DNA of 64,000 bases from Ligilactobacillus ubinensis (GTDB taxonomy: Bacteria; Bacillota; Bacilli; Lactobacillales; Lactobacillaceae), in assembly GCF_024160875.1 (NCBI RefSeq), contig NZ_JAIULA010000003.1:94679-158678 (forward strand), given 5' to 3'. The notes beneath the pieces were generated by a model. That model saw nothing but the letters and a program-made list of their open reading frames with translations, did no database searches and was not told the DNA's origin. Numbering within the stretch: position 1 is the stretch's first letter; the number at the start of each line of letters is the position of its first letter. Below are positions 49,005-58,268 of this stretch, one piece after another. The translations under genes were made by a program, and so were the position numbers.

Positions 49005-49017
49005 TTATTAACACTCC

Positions 49018-49776
49018 CTACTTATGCAAATAATTAATCAGATTGACCATGTATGTATAGGCATGCGGCAAAATCTGCTCTAAAAAATCAATAACATTAG
49101 GTAGTGCGAGTAAAAAGATAATAAGTGCAACAATTGTCTTAATCGACATTCCTAACATCAATACATTTATTTGTGGAATAGTACGAGCAATAATTCCTAA
49201 AACAATATCAACTACTAACACAGCCACAACTAATGGTGCTGCGAGACTAACCGACATAGCAAAGGCTTTAGCAAATAACTTAACAACACCGCCGACTATT
49301 GGACCAGTAATGACATTGGCACTTCCAATCGGAACTATTTGAAAAGAATACATTAACCCACGAATCATTAATTGATGTAAATTTAACGCAAAAAAAACCA
49401 TGATTGCCATCCAGTTATAAATCTTCCCATATGTTGAATTTTCTGTTTGAAAAGTTGGATCATACGCTTGCGCCATTGTTAGACCTGTTTGAAAATCAAT
49501 AAAAGCACCAGACATCGTTATTGCATCAAAAGCTAGTTTACTAACATATCCCATTAACATTCCAAATAAAGTTTCCTTAATTGCTAACAAAATATAAATA
49601 GTACCACTTACAGAATGATAACTGCTACTTACCATTGGAAAAGCTACTATAGTTAAACTGCCTACCACAATTAATTTAGCCAAGTTAGGAAAGTTTTTCT
49701 CGGAAAAAAGCGGTGCTAAAATAACAAAAGTAGCAATACGGCAAATTATTAATCCTGTTAATTGAATAAAATCCAC
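49018..49776 (-). CDS. fliR: Flagellar export protein FliR
   Basis: Hydrophobic, about six membrane helices, 252 residues. LKETLFGMLMGYVSKLAFDAITMSGAFID matches the conserved FliR region, seen here as AIKETLFGMLMGYVSKLAF and MSGAFIDFQTGL. Part of the FliPQR export gate core. It follows fliQ by 13 bases. Confidence 0.93.
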   Translation of the reverse strand: MDFIQLTGLIICRIATFVILAPLFSEKNFPNLAKLIVVGSLTIVAFPMVSSSYHSVSGTIYILLAIKETLFGMLMGYVSKLAFDAITMSGAFIDFQTGLTMAQAYDPTFQTENSTYGKIYNWMAIMVFFALNLHQLMIRGLMYSFQIVPIGSANVITGPIVGGVVKLFAKAFAMSVSLAAPLVVAVLVVDIVLGIIARTIPQINVLMLGMSIKTIVALIIFLLALPNVIDFLEQILPHAYTYMVNLINYLHK

Positions 49777-49789
49777 CGTATCCCTCCTT

Positions 49790-50053
49790 TTACATTTGTG
49801 TCATTAACCTAAAAATATATTTAGTAAATTCAACCAAAACAGTAATCATAAAGTTACCTGCAAATATTATTGTCGCAAATATTGCAAGTAACTTCGGTAC
49901 AAAAGTTAGTGTTTGCTCTTGAATTTGTGTTGTAGCTTGAAAAATACTAATTATCAAACCCACAATCATCGAGATTAGTAATGCTGGTCCTGAAATAACC
50001 AAGATTCTAATTGATGCTTCACGAATAAGTGTCAACACTAATGAGACTGTCAT
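49790..50053 (-). CDS. fliQ: Flagellar export protein FliQ
   Basis: An 87-residue protein with two membrane helices and the FliQ pattern LISMIVGLIISIFQATTQIQEQTLTFVPK, visible as SMIVGLIISIFQATTQIQE. It lies between fliP and fliR as in other flagellar operons. Confidence 0.93.
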   Translation of the reverse strand: MTVSLVLTLIREASIRILVISGPALLISMIVGLIISIFQATTQIQEQTLTFVPKLLAIFATIIFAGNFMITVLVEFTKYIFRLMTQM

Positions 50054-50067
50054 TAAAAACTCCCTTT

Positions 50068-50853
50068 CTACTTAAAACCTGCTACAAGCGATTGTACTAA
50101 TAGATACCATCCATCTACTAAAACAAACAGCAATAATTTAAAAGGTAAAGAAATCATAACCGGAGAAAGCATCATCATTCCCATTGACATTAAAATACTA
50201 GAAACAACCATATCAATAATTAGAAACGGAATATAAATTAGAAAGCCTATACTAAACGCAGTTTTCATTTCACTAATTATGAATGCTGGAATTACCGTCG
50301 AAATTGGTAATTGTTTATAATTTTTATATTTATGTTTGTCCTTAGAGATAGTTAAAAAAAGCTTCAAATCCTTAGTACGTGTCTGTTTGTACATAAACTT
50401 TTTTAATGCATCCTCTGAACGATTAATTGCTTGAGTTTGTGTTATCTTACTTTCTGTATATGGTTGATATGCATTGTTGTATATAGTTGTATATGTGGGT
50501 TTCATTGTGAAAAATGTCAAAAATAACGCTAAGCCTAACAAAACCTGATTAGGCGGATTATTTTGTGTTCCTAATGCACTACGTGTAAATGATAGAACCA
50601 TAACAATACGAGTAAATGAAGTAGTCATAATCAATAAAATTGGAATAAACGATAAGACTGTTAATAGGATAAATGTATTAATTGTCGTATTTGTATCGCT
50701 TGTTCCACCAAGCAATTTGTTGATTCCTGAAGAAATATCACTTGTTGTTGTTGCTCTTACATAAGTTGGAAAAACAGCAATAAGAAGTAACCCTAAAAGA
50801 CAACCACTACCTACTAGAAATAATTCTTTTTTTCTTTTAGTACTAATCTTCAT
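50068..50853 (-). CDS. fliP: Flagellar export protein FliP
   Basis: A cleavable signal peptide (KKELFLVGSGCLLGLLLIAV, cleavage near residue 34) is followed by membrane helices with the FliP signatures FTRIVMVLSFTRSALGTQNNPPNQVLLGLALFLT (pieces 81-114) and GMMMLSPVMISLPFKLLLFVLVDGW. At 261 residues it is normal. It overlaps fliO by 11 bases. Confidence 0.95.
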   Translation of the reverse strand: MKISTKRKKELFLVGSGCLLGLLLIAVFPTYVRATTTSDISSGINKLLGGTSDTNTTINTFILLTVLSFIPILLIMTTSFTRIVMVLSFTRSALGTQNNPPNQVLLGLALFLTFFTMKPTYTTIYNNAYQPYTESKITQTQAINRSEDALKKFMYKQTRTKDLKLFLTISKDKHKYKNYKQLPISTVIPAFIISEMKTAFSIGFLIYIPFLIIDMVVSSILMSMGMMMLSPVMISLPFKLLLFVLVDGWYLLVQSLVAGFK

Positions 50854-51217
50854 TATTGTTCTTCCTTTTTTTTGATTTATCTAACACAGACTTTAAAATA
50901 TCTTTAAACCTATTAGCTTGTTCTAGTGTTAACTCTTGGTTTGCGTGGAGATTGTTTTTGAATATTTCGATTTCCTCAGGTGTTAATTCCTTAATAATTT
51001 GAACATTTTGTTCTGAAAAACTCATAACATAGTACACACCGAGAATTTCAACAATTCCTAAAGAAAGATTCTTATTAAGAGCAATCTTTTGCAATATTCG
51101 CATATTAGCTGTCCCTTTATTCATGTACTTATTTAAATATCGCATAAGTACATTGATCAAGACAATAATTAATGCTAAAGCACCAATCAACTTGATTATT
51201 GCAAAAGCTGTTTCCAT
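50843..51217 (-). CDS. fliO: FliO-like flagellar protein
   Basis: One N-terminal membrane helix (residues 4-25) is followed by RYLNKYMNKGTANMRILQKIALNKNLSLGIVEI in pieces, matching the FliO pattern of a basic segment and a small beta domain. A charged C-terminal helix follows. At 124 residues it is compact. The place between fliL and fliP supports the call. Confidence 0.82.
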   Translation of the reverse strand: METAFAIIKLIGALALIIVLINVLMRYLNKYMNKGTANMRILQKIALNKNLSLGIVEILGVYYVMSFSEQNVQIIKELTPEEIEIFKNNLHANQELTLEQANRFKDILKSVLDKSKKRKNNNED

Positions 51218-51242
51218 TTATTATTACTCCCTTATCTATTTT

Positions 51243-51755
51243 CTATTGAATAACCAAATCAGTTATATATACTTGCTTAACTATAGTTGTTCCGTATTCT
51301 GTATTAATTTCATTTTTTATATCATTTTTCAAAGTACTAATGCTATTACTTGTATTCAATAAATCATTAGCCGTTTTTGTATTTAGAACATTGATTACAC
51401 TATTACGAACCAATGGCATACTCTTTTTAAGACTAGTTTTTGCATCGTCATCAGCTACCAAACAAGAAATTTTCAATCGAACATATGTTAAATTATCTGT
51501 CGATGTGTTTCCCGAAAGATTAACAACGAATTTAGAAACAGAAACTAGCTTCTCATTACTGGTTATTGTAGCTTGTGTTTCAGTACTCTTTTCACTACTT
51601 TTATTCAGAAAATATTTATTAGCTATATAAGTACCTCCTACTCCAAAACCTGCTGCAAGTAGAACAAACAACAACGCTAATATAATAATTTTCCCTTTGC
51701 TTCCCCTTTTAACACTTTGTTCTTCATCTACATTGTTTTCTCTGTTTCTCGCCAT
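51243..51755 (-). CDS. fliL: Flagellar basal body-associated protein FliL
   Basis: One membrane helix (about residues 23-45) follows a charged cytoplasmic start. The outer domain has KLVSVSKFVVNLSGNTSTDNLTYVRLKISC in pieces and ends in KQVYITDLVIQ, the usual FliL C-terminus. At 170 residues it is normal. FliL supports stator function, although no motA/motB is present here. Confidence 0.9.
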   Translation of the reverse strand: MARNRENNVDEEQSVKRGSKGKIIILALLFVLLAAGFGVGGTYIANKYFLNKSSEKSTETQATITSNEKLVSVSKFVVNLSGNTSTDNLTYVRLKISCLVADDDAKTSLKKSMPLVRNSVINVLNTKTANDLLNTSNSISTLKNDIKNEINTEYGTTIVKQVYITDLVIQ

Positions 51756-51758
51756 TCT

Positions 51759-51977
51759 TTACTCCTGCCCCTTTAAAATTTTTTCTTGCAATGATTTCGC
51801 ATAAATTCTTCGACGATAATTAACTATAAGTTCAACTACCTCAGTAGCGTTTTCTTTAATTACTAAATTTTTTCCATCAACTAGGGTTAATACAGTATCT
51901 GGAGTTTCATCAATTCGATACAATAAATCAGGATTTAAATAAAACTCTTTGCCATTAAAACTAGTAATTTTAATCAC
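51759..51977 (-). CDS. flbD: FlbD/SwrD family protein
   Basis: A 72-residue protein with the FlbD pattern MIKITSFNGKEFYLNPDLLYRIDETPDTVLTL, seen in pieces, and a C-terminal basic helix. The family is always found after flgE, as here (20 bases). In B. subtilis SwrD affects flagellar torque. Three bases separate it from fliL. Confidence 0.88.
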   Translation of the reverse strand: MIKITSFNGKEFYLNPDLLYRIDETPDTVLTLVDGKNLVIKENATEVVELIVNYRRRIYAKSLQEKILKGQE

Positions 51978-51997
51978 CTGTCAGGCCCCCTACTGTA

Positions 51998-52918
51998 TTA
52001 AGACTTCTTTAAGTTAACAAGTTCCTCTAGAATATCATCAGAAGTTGTTATAACACGTGCGTTAGCCTGATATGCTCTATTTGCAATAATCATATTAGTA
52101 AATTCTGTTGATAAATCAACATTTGACATTTCTAATGACCCAGATTCAATCGTACCTGCACCATTGTCACCCACATCACCAATTATTGCCGTTCCTGAGT
52201 TATTGGATGCTGAATATAAATTAGATCCTTGTTTTTCAAGACCAGATGCATTATTAAATGTTGCTAATGAGAATTTACCTAAAACAAATTTTTGGGAATC
52301 CGCATCTGTATCTGTTGAGTTTTGATATTGACCTGTAACAACACCGCTACTATCAACAGAAAAACTGTTAAACGTATATGATTGTCCATTATAAGTAATA
52401 GTTGATGGTATAGTTATTCCTGAAGTGTCACTAACACTAGTAGGCGTTGTTAAACTGCTATCTGTGTAATCTGAATATAACATTGGGCTAGCAGTTGTAT
52501 TTACTCCTTGAATAAGATACCCATCACTATTAACTAAATTACCTTCACTATCACGTTCAAAAGCACCATCACGTGTATAATAACTTTCACCTGTACTTGC
52601 ATCTTTAGCAATAAAGAATCCATTCCCTGTAATTGAAAAATCCGTACTAATTCCTGTAGATTGGGTCGATCCTGCTGTCATATTTGTATCAATCGAAGCT
52701 ATTTCATCCCCTAATCCAACTTGTTTTGCATTAGTTCCCCCATTACCATTTGTTGGTGCTGATGCTGATGATATTGTTTGACTAAATGTATCCGCAAAAT
52801 GAACACGGCTAGATTTAAACCCAGTTGTATTAACATTAGCGATGTTATTTGCAACAACATCTAAGTCCGTTTGTAAATTTTTCATTCCACTAACGCCTGA
52901 AAAAAGTGATCTTAACAT
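51998..52918 (-). CDS. flgE: Flagellar hook protein FlgE (short form)
   Basis: The N-terminal hook/rod signature (FSGVSGMKNLQTDLDVVANNIANVNTTGFK in pieces), the middle SITGNGFFIAK and the C-terminal SNVDLSTEFTNMIIANRAYQANARVI are visible. At 306 residues it is shorter than most FlgE and lacks a large surface domain. It lies 29 bases after flgD. Confidence 0.92.
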   Translation of the reverse strand: MLRSLFSGVSGMKNLQTDLDVVANNIANVNTTGFKSSRVHFADTFSQTISSASAPTNGNGGTNAKQVGLGDEIASIDTNMTAGSTQSTGISTDFSITGNGFFIAKDASTGESYYTRDGAFERDSEGNLVNSDGYLIQGVNTTASPMLYSDYTDSSLTTPTSVSDTSGITIPSTITYNGQSYTFNSFSVDSSGVVTGQYQNSTDTDADSQKFVLGKFSLATFNNASGLEKQGSNLYSASNNSGTAIIGDVGDNGAGTIESGSLEMSNVDLSTEFTNMIIANRAYQANARVITTSDDILEELVNLKKS

Positions 52919-52947
52919 AATTTATTCCTCCTCTAAAATCTGATACT

Positions 52948-53400
52948 TTAATTTGAATCTCCAACTTGCACCAAGTCACTCATTGAATATGTATTTCCAT
53001 TTACAAGTAAAGTGCCATATCCATTTGAGAACTGTGCTCCTGTAACTGTTCCCTCGATTTCTGATCCGCTATCCGTACTTAAAGTTACTTTTTTACCTAC
53101 AAGAGATAAAGTTTCTTGTTGTTGCTGAATAGCTGCGGATTGTGAAATTGTCGTTTCTAAATCAGTTAATTCCTGTAAGATAGAAAATTGTGCTAATTGA
53201 GAAACATAACTTGTTGATGAGTCACTGCTACTTGATGAGCTGTCTCCAGTGAAAGAAGGATTGCTAATTGAAGCTGCCATAATCTTTAAAAAAGACTCCA
53301 TATTCAATTCAGAACTTGATGAGCTTGATGAACTACTCGAAGTCAATGCAGAATTTGTCGATAATGAAGCAACTGCATCACTCAAACTTGAAATATCCAT
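52948..53400 (-). CDS. flgD: Hook assembly scaffolding protein FlgD (short, Ser-rich)
   Basis: Contains the FlgD core pattern: ESFLKIMAASISNP near residue 35, then SYVSQLAQFSILQELTDLETT. A short beta segment follows (VTGAQFSNGYGTLLVNGNTYSMSDLVQVG in pieces). At 150 residues it has only the core. Serine runs (ten near residue 25, and again near 58) are unusual for this family. Confidence 0.9.
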   Translation of the reverse strand: MDISSLSDAVASLSTNSALTSSSSSSSSSSELNMESFLKIMAASISNPSFTGDSSSSSSDSSTSYVSQLAQFSILQELTDLETTISQSAAIQQQQETLSLVGKKVTLSTDSGSEIEGTVTGAQFSNGYGTLLVNGNTYSMSDLVQVGDSN

Positions 53401-53419
53401 AATGTTCCTTCTTTCTAAA

Positions 53420-54700
53420 CTAGGCTAAAATGCTGATCTTACTTTCCTGTTTTTCTTGTTCAACAGTAGAAGATTCTTGTAATGTATAGTCATGTTTATT
53501 ATTTTTATTATTCAAATTTCCTTGCTGTTCTTGACTAAATTGTCTTTGTGTTCCACTTTGATCAAACATAGTTTGTGTATCAAAACTACTACTATTTGTT
53601 TCAGATAAATGACCAACAACTTGATTTAAATTTGTTTTAACATTGTTTGTCGTGCTATCTAAATTATTTAACCCTTGTTTTTCTAAAATATTTTGCAACT
53701 TTCCTGAAACTGATTCTAAGATTTGTTTCGTTTGTGTTGTTTCAACTTTAAACTCTAAGGATACTTGCTTGTCATCACTGTGAAAACTAACTTCCATTTT
53801 TCCTAAAGTTTTGGGTGTTAACTGAATTGTAATTTTGCTCGAATCAGTTTTGTCAAGAGTCTTTACCCCACTTAGAATAGAATTAGCTAATTGATTCAAT
53901 TCTTTTCCTTGGGAAACAGTTAAATTGATTGCTTGATCATCTGTACCTTGACTCAGAAAAGTGGCTCCATTTGCTACCTGCATTGAATTATTAAACTTGT
54001 CACTAGTAAGTAAAGCTAATTGACCCATATCAACAATTGCTTGTGTTGGTGAATCGATAGAATTTTCCACTTTTTTTACTGTAATTGCTGATTTTTTCTG
54101 ACTAGTCACTTCTTTTGAAGTATCCTCACCTATTAATTGCACTTCTTGTTCATTTACCTTTACTATGTTTTGAGATGTATCTGTTAATGTACTCGATTTT
54201 GTTGCTACTATACTTTGACTAGTTTGCTTATTTACTATTTGTGATTGACCGGATTGTATGGTTGATGTATTCTTTATTGCTTCATTATCTTCTTGACCAT
54301 CCAAATCTAAAGTACTTGATATCTTGATATTTATACTTTTTTTTTCTTCTTGATCTGTAGATACATTCTCAGAAACTTCTTTACTATCCACAGCCTTATT
54401 TTTTAATGATGTATTTGTTTGAGTACTTGTTACTGATTTTAATAAATTATCCAACTCAAGTTGTGAATTAGTTTGTGTAGAAACATCTTGTGTCGCTGTT
54501 TCATCTAAAACGGATTCTTTAACTTCTTCTTTTACTTCCTGTTTTACGGTTGAATTTTTATCTTGCTGTTCTTGTTTTTGCTTATTTAAAAGACTACTAA
54601 ACTTATCAACCTTTACAGCATTAACATCCTTATTTAAAGACGTTTTAGACTCGGTAGCTTTAGTTGCATCAGCACTCACGACTGGAATGGTCTTAATCAT
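53420..54700 (-). CDS. fliK: Flagellar hook-length control protein FliK
   Basis: A long, disordered, Gln, Ser and Thr rich N-terminal part (about 270 residues) precedes the conserved FliK C-terminal domain. That domain contains ITIQLTPKTLGKMEVSFHS and LEFKVETTQTKQILESV. The start chosen is the ATG at 54700 with AAAGGAGGTGAG upstream; a TTG at 54718 would contain this site. It gives 426 residues. Confidence 0.9.
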   Translation of the reverse strand: MIKTIPVVSADATKATESKTSLNKDVNAVKVDKFSSLLNKQKQEQQDKNSTVKQEVKEEVKESVLDETATQDVSTQTNSQLELDNLLKSVTSTQTNTSLKNKAVDSKEVSENVSTDQEEKKSINIKISSTLDLDGQEDNEAIKNTSTIQSGQSQIVNKQTSQSIVATKSSTLTDTSQNIVKVNEQEVQLIGEDTSKEVTSQKKSAITVKKVENSIDSPTQAIVDMGQLALLTSDKFNNSMQVANGATFLSQGTDDQAINLTVSQGKELNQLANSILSGVKTLDKTDSSKITIQLTPKTLGKMEVSFHSDDKQVSLEFKVETTQTKQILESVSGKLQNILEKQGLNNLDSTTNNVKTNLNQVVGHLSETNSSSFDTQTMFDQSGTQRQFSQEQQGNLNNKNNKHDYTLQESSTVEQEKQESKISILA

Positions 54701-54722
54701 TTTCTCACCTCCTTTCAAAGAT

Positions 54723-55148
54723 TTATTTGATATTTAAAATTCTTCTATTAGACAATTCATCTAATAACTTTTGCTCTTCACGCTTCTCCAAAATGATATA
54801 GTCGGCTTTTTTATTTTCCTTAAGCTTTTCCATTATCTTGCGCTTTTGCTGAGCATTAACATATTCTTCAAGTGCATCGCGTAATTTCCCTTGCAAACTA
54901 TCTATTTCTGTTTGTAAAGTTAAAGCTATTCTATCTAAATCAGCGATATAACGCTGTTGCACTTGCATACGACTCACTGTATACTCTGGAACGCTTAACA
55001 TTTGCTTTTTTTCTTGTACTACTTTTTGAATATTATCCTGCTTATCATTAACTATTTTTTGAATTGACGCATAATTATTTTTGGCTTGTTTTTCAAGCTG
55101 CAGTCGATATACAAGTACTTTTTCTAGTGAAAATTTAAATTCCCTCAT
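54723..55148 (-). CDS. fliJ: Flagellar export chaperone/stalk protein FliJ
   Basis: A 141-residue coiled-coil protein with the FliJ start pattern FKFSLEKVLVYRLQLEKQA and a basic C-terminal helix. It links the FliI ATPase ring to FlhA. It lies 21 bases after fliI and 22 before the fliK start. Confidence 0.88.
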   Translation of the reverse strand: MREFKFSLEKVLVYRLQLEKQAKNNYASIQKIVNDKQDNIQKVVQEKKQMLSVPEYTVSRMQVQQRYIADLDRIALTLQTEIDSLQGKLRDALEEYVNAQQKRKIMEKLKENKKADYIILEKREEQKLLDELSNRRILNIK

Positions 55149-55169
55149 AATCTCCTACTCCCCTTATCA

Positions 55170-56513
55170 CTATCTTCTTTCATTAATAACAGAGCTTTCA
55201 TTAAAAAGATTATGCAGTTTGCTGATTGTATCTTCGAACAACGAATATTCAGTAACTTGTTGCTTTAAAAAAGCCTCTATTGGATGATGCACTTTGATAG
55301 CATAATCTGTTATTGCATTAGAACCTTTTTTATATGCACCAATATCAACTAAATCTTTTGCCTCATCATATGCTGACAAGTTCTCTCTCAAAGAACTAGC
55401 GTCTTTATATTGTTCTGGCGTAATCAATTGTTTCATTAAGCGACTTAAACTATTTAGAACATCAATTGCTGGATAATGATTCTTTGAAGCTATCTTACGT
55501 GATAAAATAATGTGTCCATCTAAAATTCCACGAACAGCATCCGCAATTGGTTCATTCATATCATCACCATCAACTAAAACAGTATAAAAAGCTGTAATAG
55601 AGCCTTTATCAGACATTCCGCTACGTTCTAATAATTTAGGTAATTCTGCAAATACAGATGGTGTATACCCTTTTGTCGTAGGCGGTTCTCCAATTGACAA
55701 CCCTATTTCTCGTTGCGCCATTGCAAAACGTGTAATAGAATCCATCATTAATACAACTTTCTTGCCTTGATCTCGAAAATATTCAGCTATTGCAGTTGCC
55801 GTATGAGCACCCTTTAAACGAACCAAAGGTGGCATATCTGATGTTGCACAAACAACAACAGATTTTTTATAACCTTCACCTAAATCTTTTTCAATGAATT
55901 CCCTTACTTCACGTCCACGTTCTCCGATTAAACCAACAACTACCACATCTGCTTGACAATATTTTGCAATCATTCCTAAAAGAGTGCTTTTTCCAACTCC
56001 ACTTCCTGCAAAAATACCAATTCGTTGTCCTTCTCCAACCGTTAACATACCATCTATCGCTCTAATACCTGTACTCATAATTCTTTCAATTGGCTGACGC
56101 TTAAATGGATTAGGAGAAATCTGCATTACTGGATAGTCAACCTCTTTATCAAAATCCATGTGTTCTGAGTCAAACGGTCTGCCTAACCCGTCTAGTGTAT
56201 GTCCTAGTAATTCATCGCCAACGCTAACCTGTAGTGTTTTACCAGTTTGTTTAACAATGCACCCCGGGCCTATTCCTTCAAGATCATCAAGCGGCATCAA
56301 TAACACTGTATTTTTAACAAAGCCAACAACTTCAGTTAAAGCTACTCGCCCATCTTTTTCAACAAGAACTTCACATATTTCACCAACAAAAACTTTTAAA
56401 CCAGATGCTTTTATAATTAGACCTACAACTTCAGATACTTTTCCATATTTTGAATAAAATTGATGATTTTGCGCAATTTCTAAGTTCTGGTTTAACGGTA
56501 CTGAAAAACTCAT
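55170..56513 (-). CDS. fliI: Flagellum-specific ATPase FliI
   Basis: F1-beta-like ATPase of the export apparatus. Walker A is AGSGVGKST (169-177), Walker B is VVLMMDSITRFAMAQREIGL, and GEPPTTKGYTPSVFAELPKLLERSG is seen in pieces. At 447 residues it is normal. The start overlaps the fliH stop by 4 bases. Confidence 0.96.
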   Translation of the reverse strand: MSFSVPLNQNLEIAQNHQFYSKYGKVSEVVGLIIKASGLKVFVGEICEVLVEKDGRVALTEVVGFVKNTVLLMPLDDLEGIGPGCIVKQTGKTLQVSVGDELLGHTLDGLGRPFDSEHMDFDKEVDYPVMQISPNPFKRQPIERIMSTGIRAIDGMLTVGEGQRIGIFAGSGVGKSTLLGMIAKYCQADVVVVGLIGERGREVREFIEKDLGEGYKKSVVVCATSDMPPLVRLKGAHTATAIAEYFRDQGKKVVLMMDSITRFAMAQREIGLSIGEPPTTKGYTPSVFAELPKLLERSGMSDKGSITAFYTVLVDGDDMNEPIADAVRGILDGHIILSRKIASKNHYPAIDVLNSLSRLMKQLITPEQYKDASSLRENLSAYDEAKDLVDIGAYKKGSNAITDYAIKVHHPIEAFLKQQVTEYSLFEDTISKLHNLFNESSVINERR

Positions 56514-57265
56514 TTCACATCACCAACAGTTTCATTTAAAAACTTTTTTAATTCTTCAGTTAAATTAGCTGTAACAACTGCATCTTCTGACTCTATTTTT
56601 ATCTGTGCATTTCCCATTGAATTGTCATCTAAAACTGCAAACCTGATATTACTATTCTTTTTCATTTTTTCTAATCGTTCTGTCAAAACCATGTGATAAC
56701 GATTGTGTGCTCGAATAATTATGACTTGATCTGGTTTTTCTAAATTAAATAAAACAGGTTCAATCAAGTTTAGAATTGTTTGTGGTTCTATTTCTAGTTT
56801 TTTATTAATCAGTATTTCCGCCATTTTCACACCATACGTTATTACATCATTTTTCTTTTCTTTCACGTACTCATTAATTTCTTGATTTACTTGCTTAATA
56901 TTAGTTCTTGTTTGATCAATTAAGTTATCCGCAATTTTTTTCCCTTCGGTTAATCCATCTTCATAACCTGCAGTATATCCAGCCTCCTTTCCTGTTTTAA
57001 ACCCTTGCTCATATGCGCTTTTTTTTATTTTTTCAGCTTGTAATGTGGCGTCATTGATTATTTGATTCTTTAATTTTTCAAGTTTTTCTTGTCCTTCTTG
57101 TGATTGGCGCATTAACTCTCTTTCTTCAGCTGAAAGATTAACGTTAAGGAAAATATCCTCTGATTTTTTTGAGATTTTCTTGGGAGGTAAAACAGTAATA
57201 ATTTTTTTATCTTTTGTTATCGGCATTACTTTTTTTTGCTTTACTACATTACTAGACAACTGCAT
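56510..57265 (-). CDS. fliH: Flagellar assembly protein FliH
   Basis: Negative regulator and adaptor of FliI. It has a charged N-terminus, then a helix with the characteristic glycine pattern (AYEQGFKTGKEAGYTAGYEDGLTEGKK in pieces), then the C-terminal domain (AEILINKKLEIEPQTILNLIEP). The start chosen is the ATG at 57265 with GAGGTGAAG upstream, giving 251 residues and a 14-base overlap with fliG. Confidence 0.9.
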   Translation of the reverse strand: MQLSSNVVKQKKVMPITKDKKIITVLPPKKISKKSEDIFLNVNLSAEERELMRQSQEGQEKLEKLKNQIINDATLQAEKIKKSAYEQGFKTGKEAGYTAGYEDGLTEGKKIADNLIDQTRTNIKQVNQEINEYVKEKKNDVITYGVKMAEILINKKLEIEPQTILNLIEPVLFNLEKPDQVIIIRAHNRYHMVLTERLEKMKKNSNIRFAVLDDNSMGNAQIKIESEDAVVTANLTEELKKFLNETVGDVK

Positions 57266-58253
57266 CTTCTTCACCTCTTCCAATATATATCTCACCAGCT
57301 TCATCTAACTTACGAATAACTGCAACTATTTGTTGCTGTGCCTCTTCTACTGCAGATAAACGAGTTGGTCCCATAAATTCCAATTCTTCTTTCAGATTAT
57401 CAACTGCACGGTTTGACAGATTTTCATAAATAAAGTTTTTAATATCATCATTAGCACCTTTCAATGACAATGCAAGAACATCGTTTGAAACATCTCGTAA
57501 AACTTTTTGAACATCTGTTTTCTCCAAACTAATAATATCTTCAAAGGTGAATAGACTAGCTTTTACTTCGCCAGCTAATGTAGGCTGTTTCTTTTCCAAA
57601 TCACTTAAAATTGCCTTTTCTGTATTCCGACTAGCAGAATTCAAAATGTCAACTAAAGTATGTACACCACCGACTTTTTCTGAGTCATTTTCTATTAAAG
57701 TTGAGAATTTAGATTCCATAACCTTCTCAATTCGTCGAATTATTTTAGGGGATGTACTAGAGATTGTACCTATTCTCTCAGCAACGTCAACTTGTAATTC
57801 TTTGGGAAGCTCTGATAATACTTGTGCTGCTTTATCTGGCTGAATGTAACATAGAACTAACGCAATGGTTTGCGGATGCTCATCTAAGAGCAAATTCACT
57901 AACTGTTGTTCATCTGCTTTTCGTGCAATGTTAAAGGGACGTTCTCGATACTGAATTTGAGTTAATAAATCGATAACATCTTTCGCCTTTTGTGGCCCTA
58001 ATGCTTGCTTTAAAACACCTTTAGCATAATCAATTCCTCCATCAAGAACATATTGCCGGGCTTGAGCTGTGTTAACAAAATCGTCTAAAACCTTTGTTTT
58101 TTCTTCTGGTCTCACTACATCAGTGTTTGCAATTTCATAACTAACCTTTTGAATGAGATCGTTAGGAAGAAGTTTCATAACTTTTGATGACGTTTCAGTT
58201 CCTAAAGAAATCATCAAGATGGCAGCTTTTTTAAATCCACTAAGTTTTGCCAT
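57252..58253 (-). CDS. fliG: Flagellar motor switch protein FliG
   Basis: Rotor protein transmitting torque. The three-domain pattern is visible: KAAILMISLGTETSSKVMKLL near the start, LLDEHPQTIALVLCYIQPDKAAQVL in the middle, and the torque helix (FTFEDIISLEKTDVQKVLRDV … FMGPTRLSAVEEAQQQIV) at the end. At 333 residues it is normal. Confidence 0.96.
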   Translation of the reverse strand: MAKLSGFKKAAILMISLGTETSSKVMKLLPNDLIQKVSYEIANTDVVRPEEKTKVLDDFVNTAQARQYVLDGGIDYAKGVLKQALGPQKAKDVIDLLTQIQYRERPFNIARKADEQQLVNLLLDEHPQTIALVLCYIQPDKAAQVLSELPKELQVDVAERIGTISSTSPKIIRRIEKVMESKFSTLIENDSEKVGGVHTLVDILNSASRNTEKAILSDLEKKQPTLAGEVKASLFTFEDIISLEKTDVQKVLRDVSNDVLALSLKGANDDIKNFIYENLSNRAVDNLKEELEFMGPTRLSAVEEAQQQIVAVIRKLDEAGEIYIGRGEEDAVV

Positions 58254-58268
58254 TAGTTGCCTCCTTTT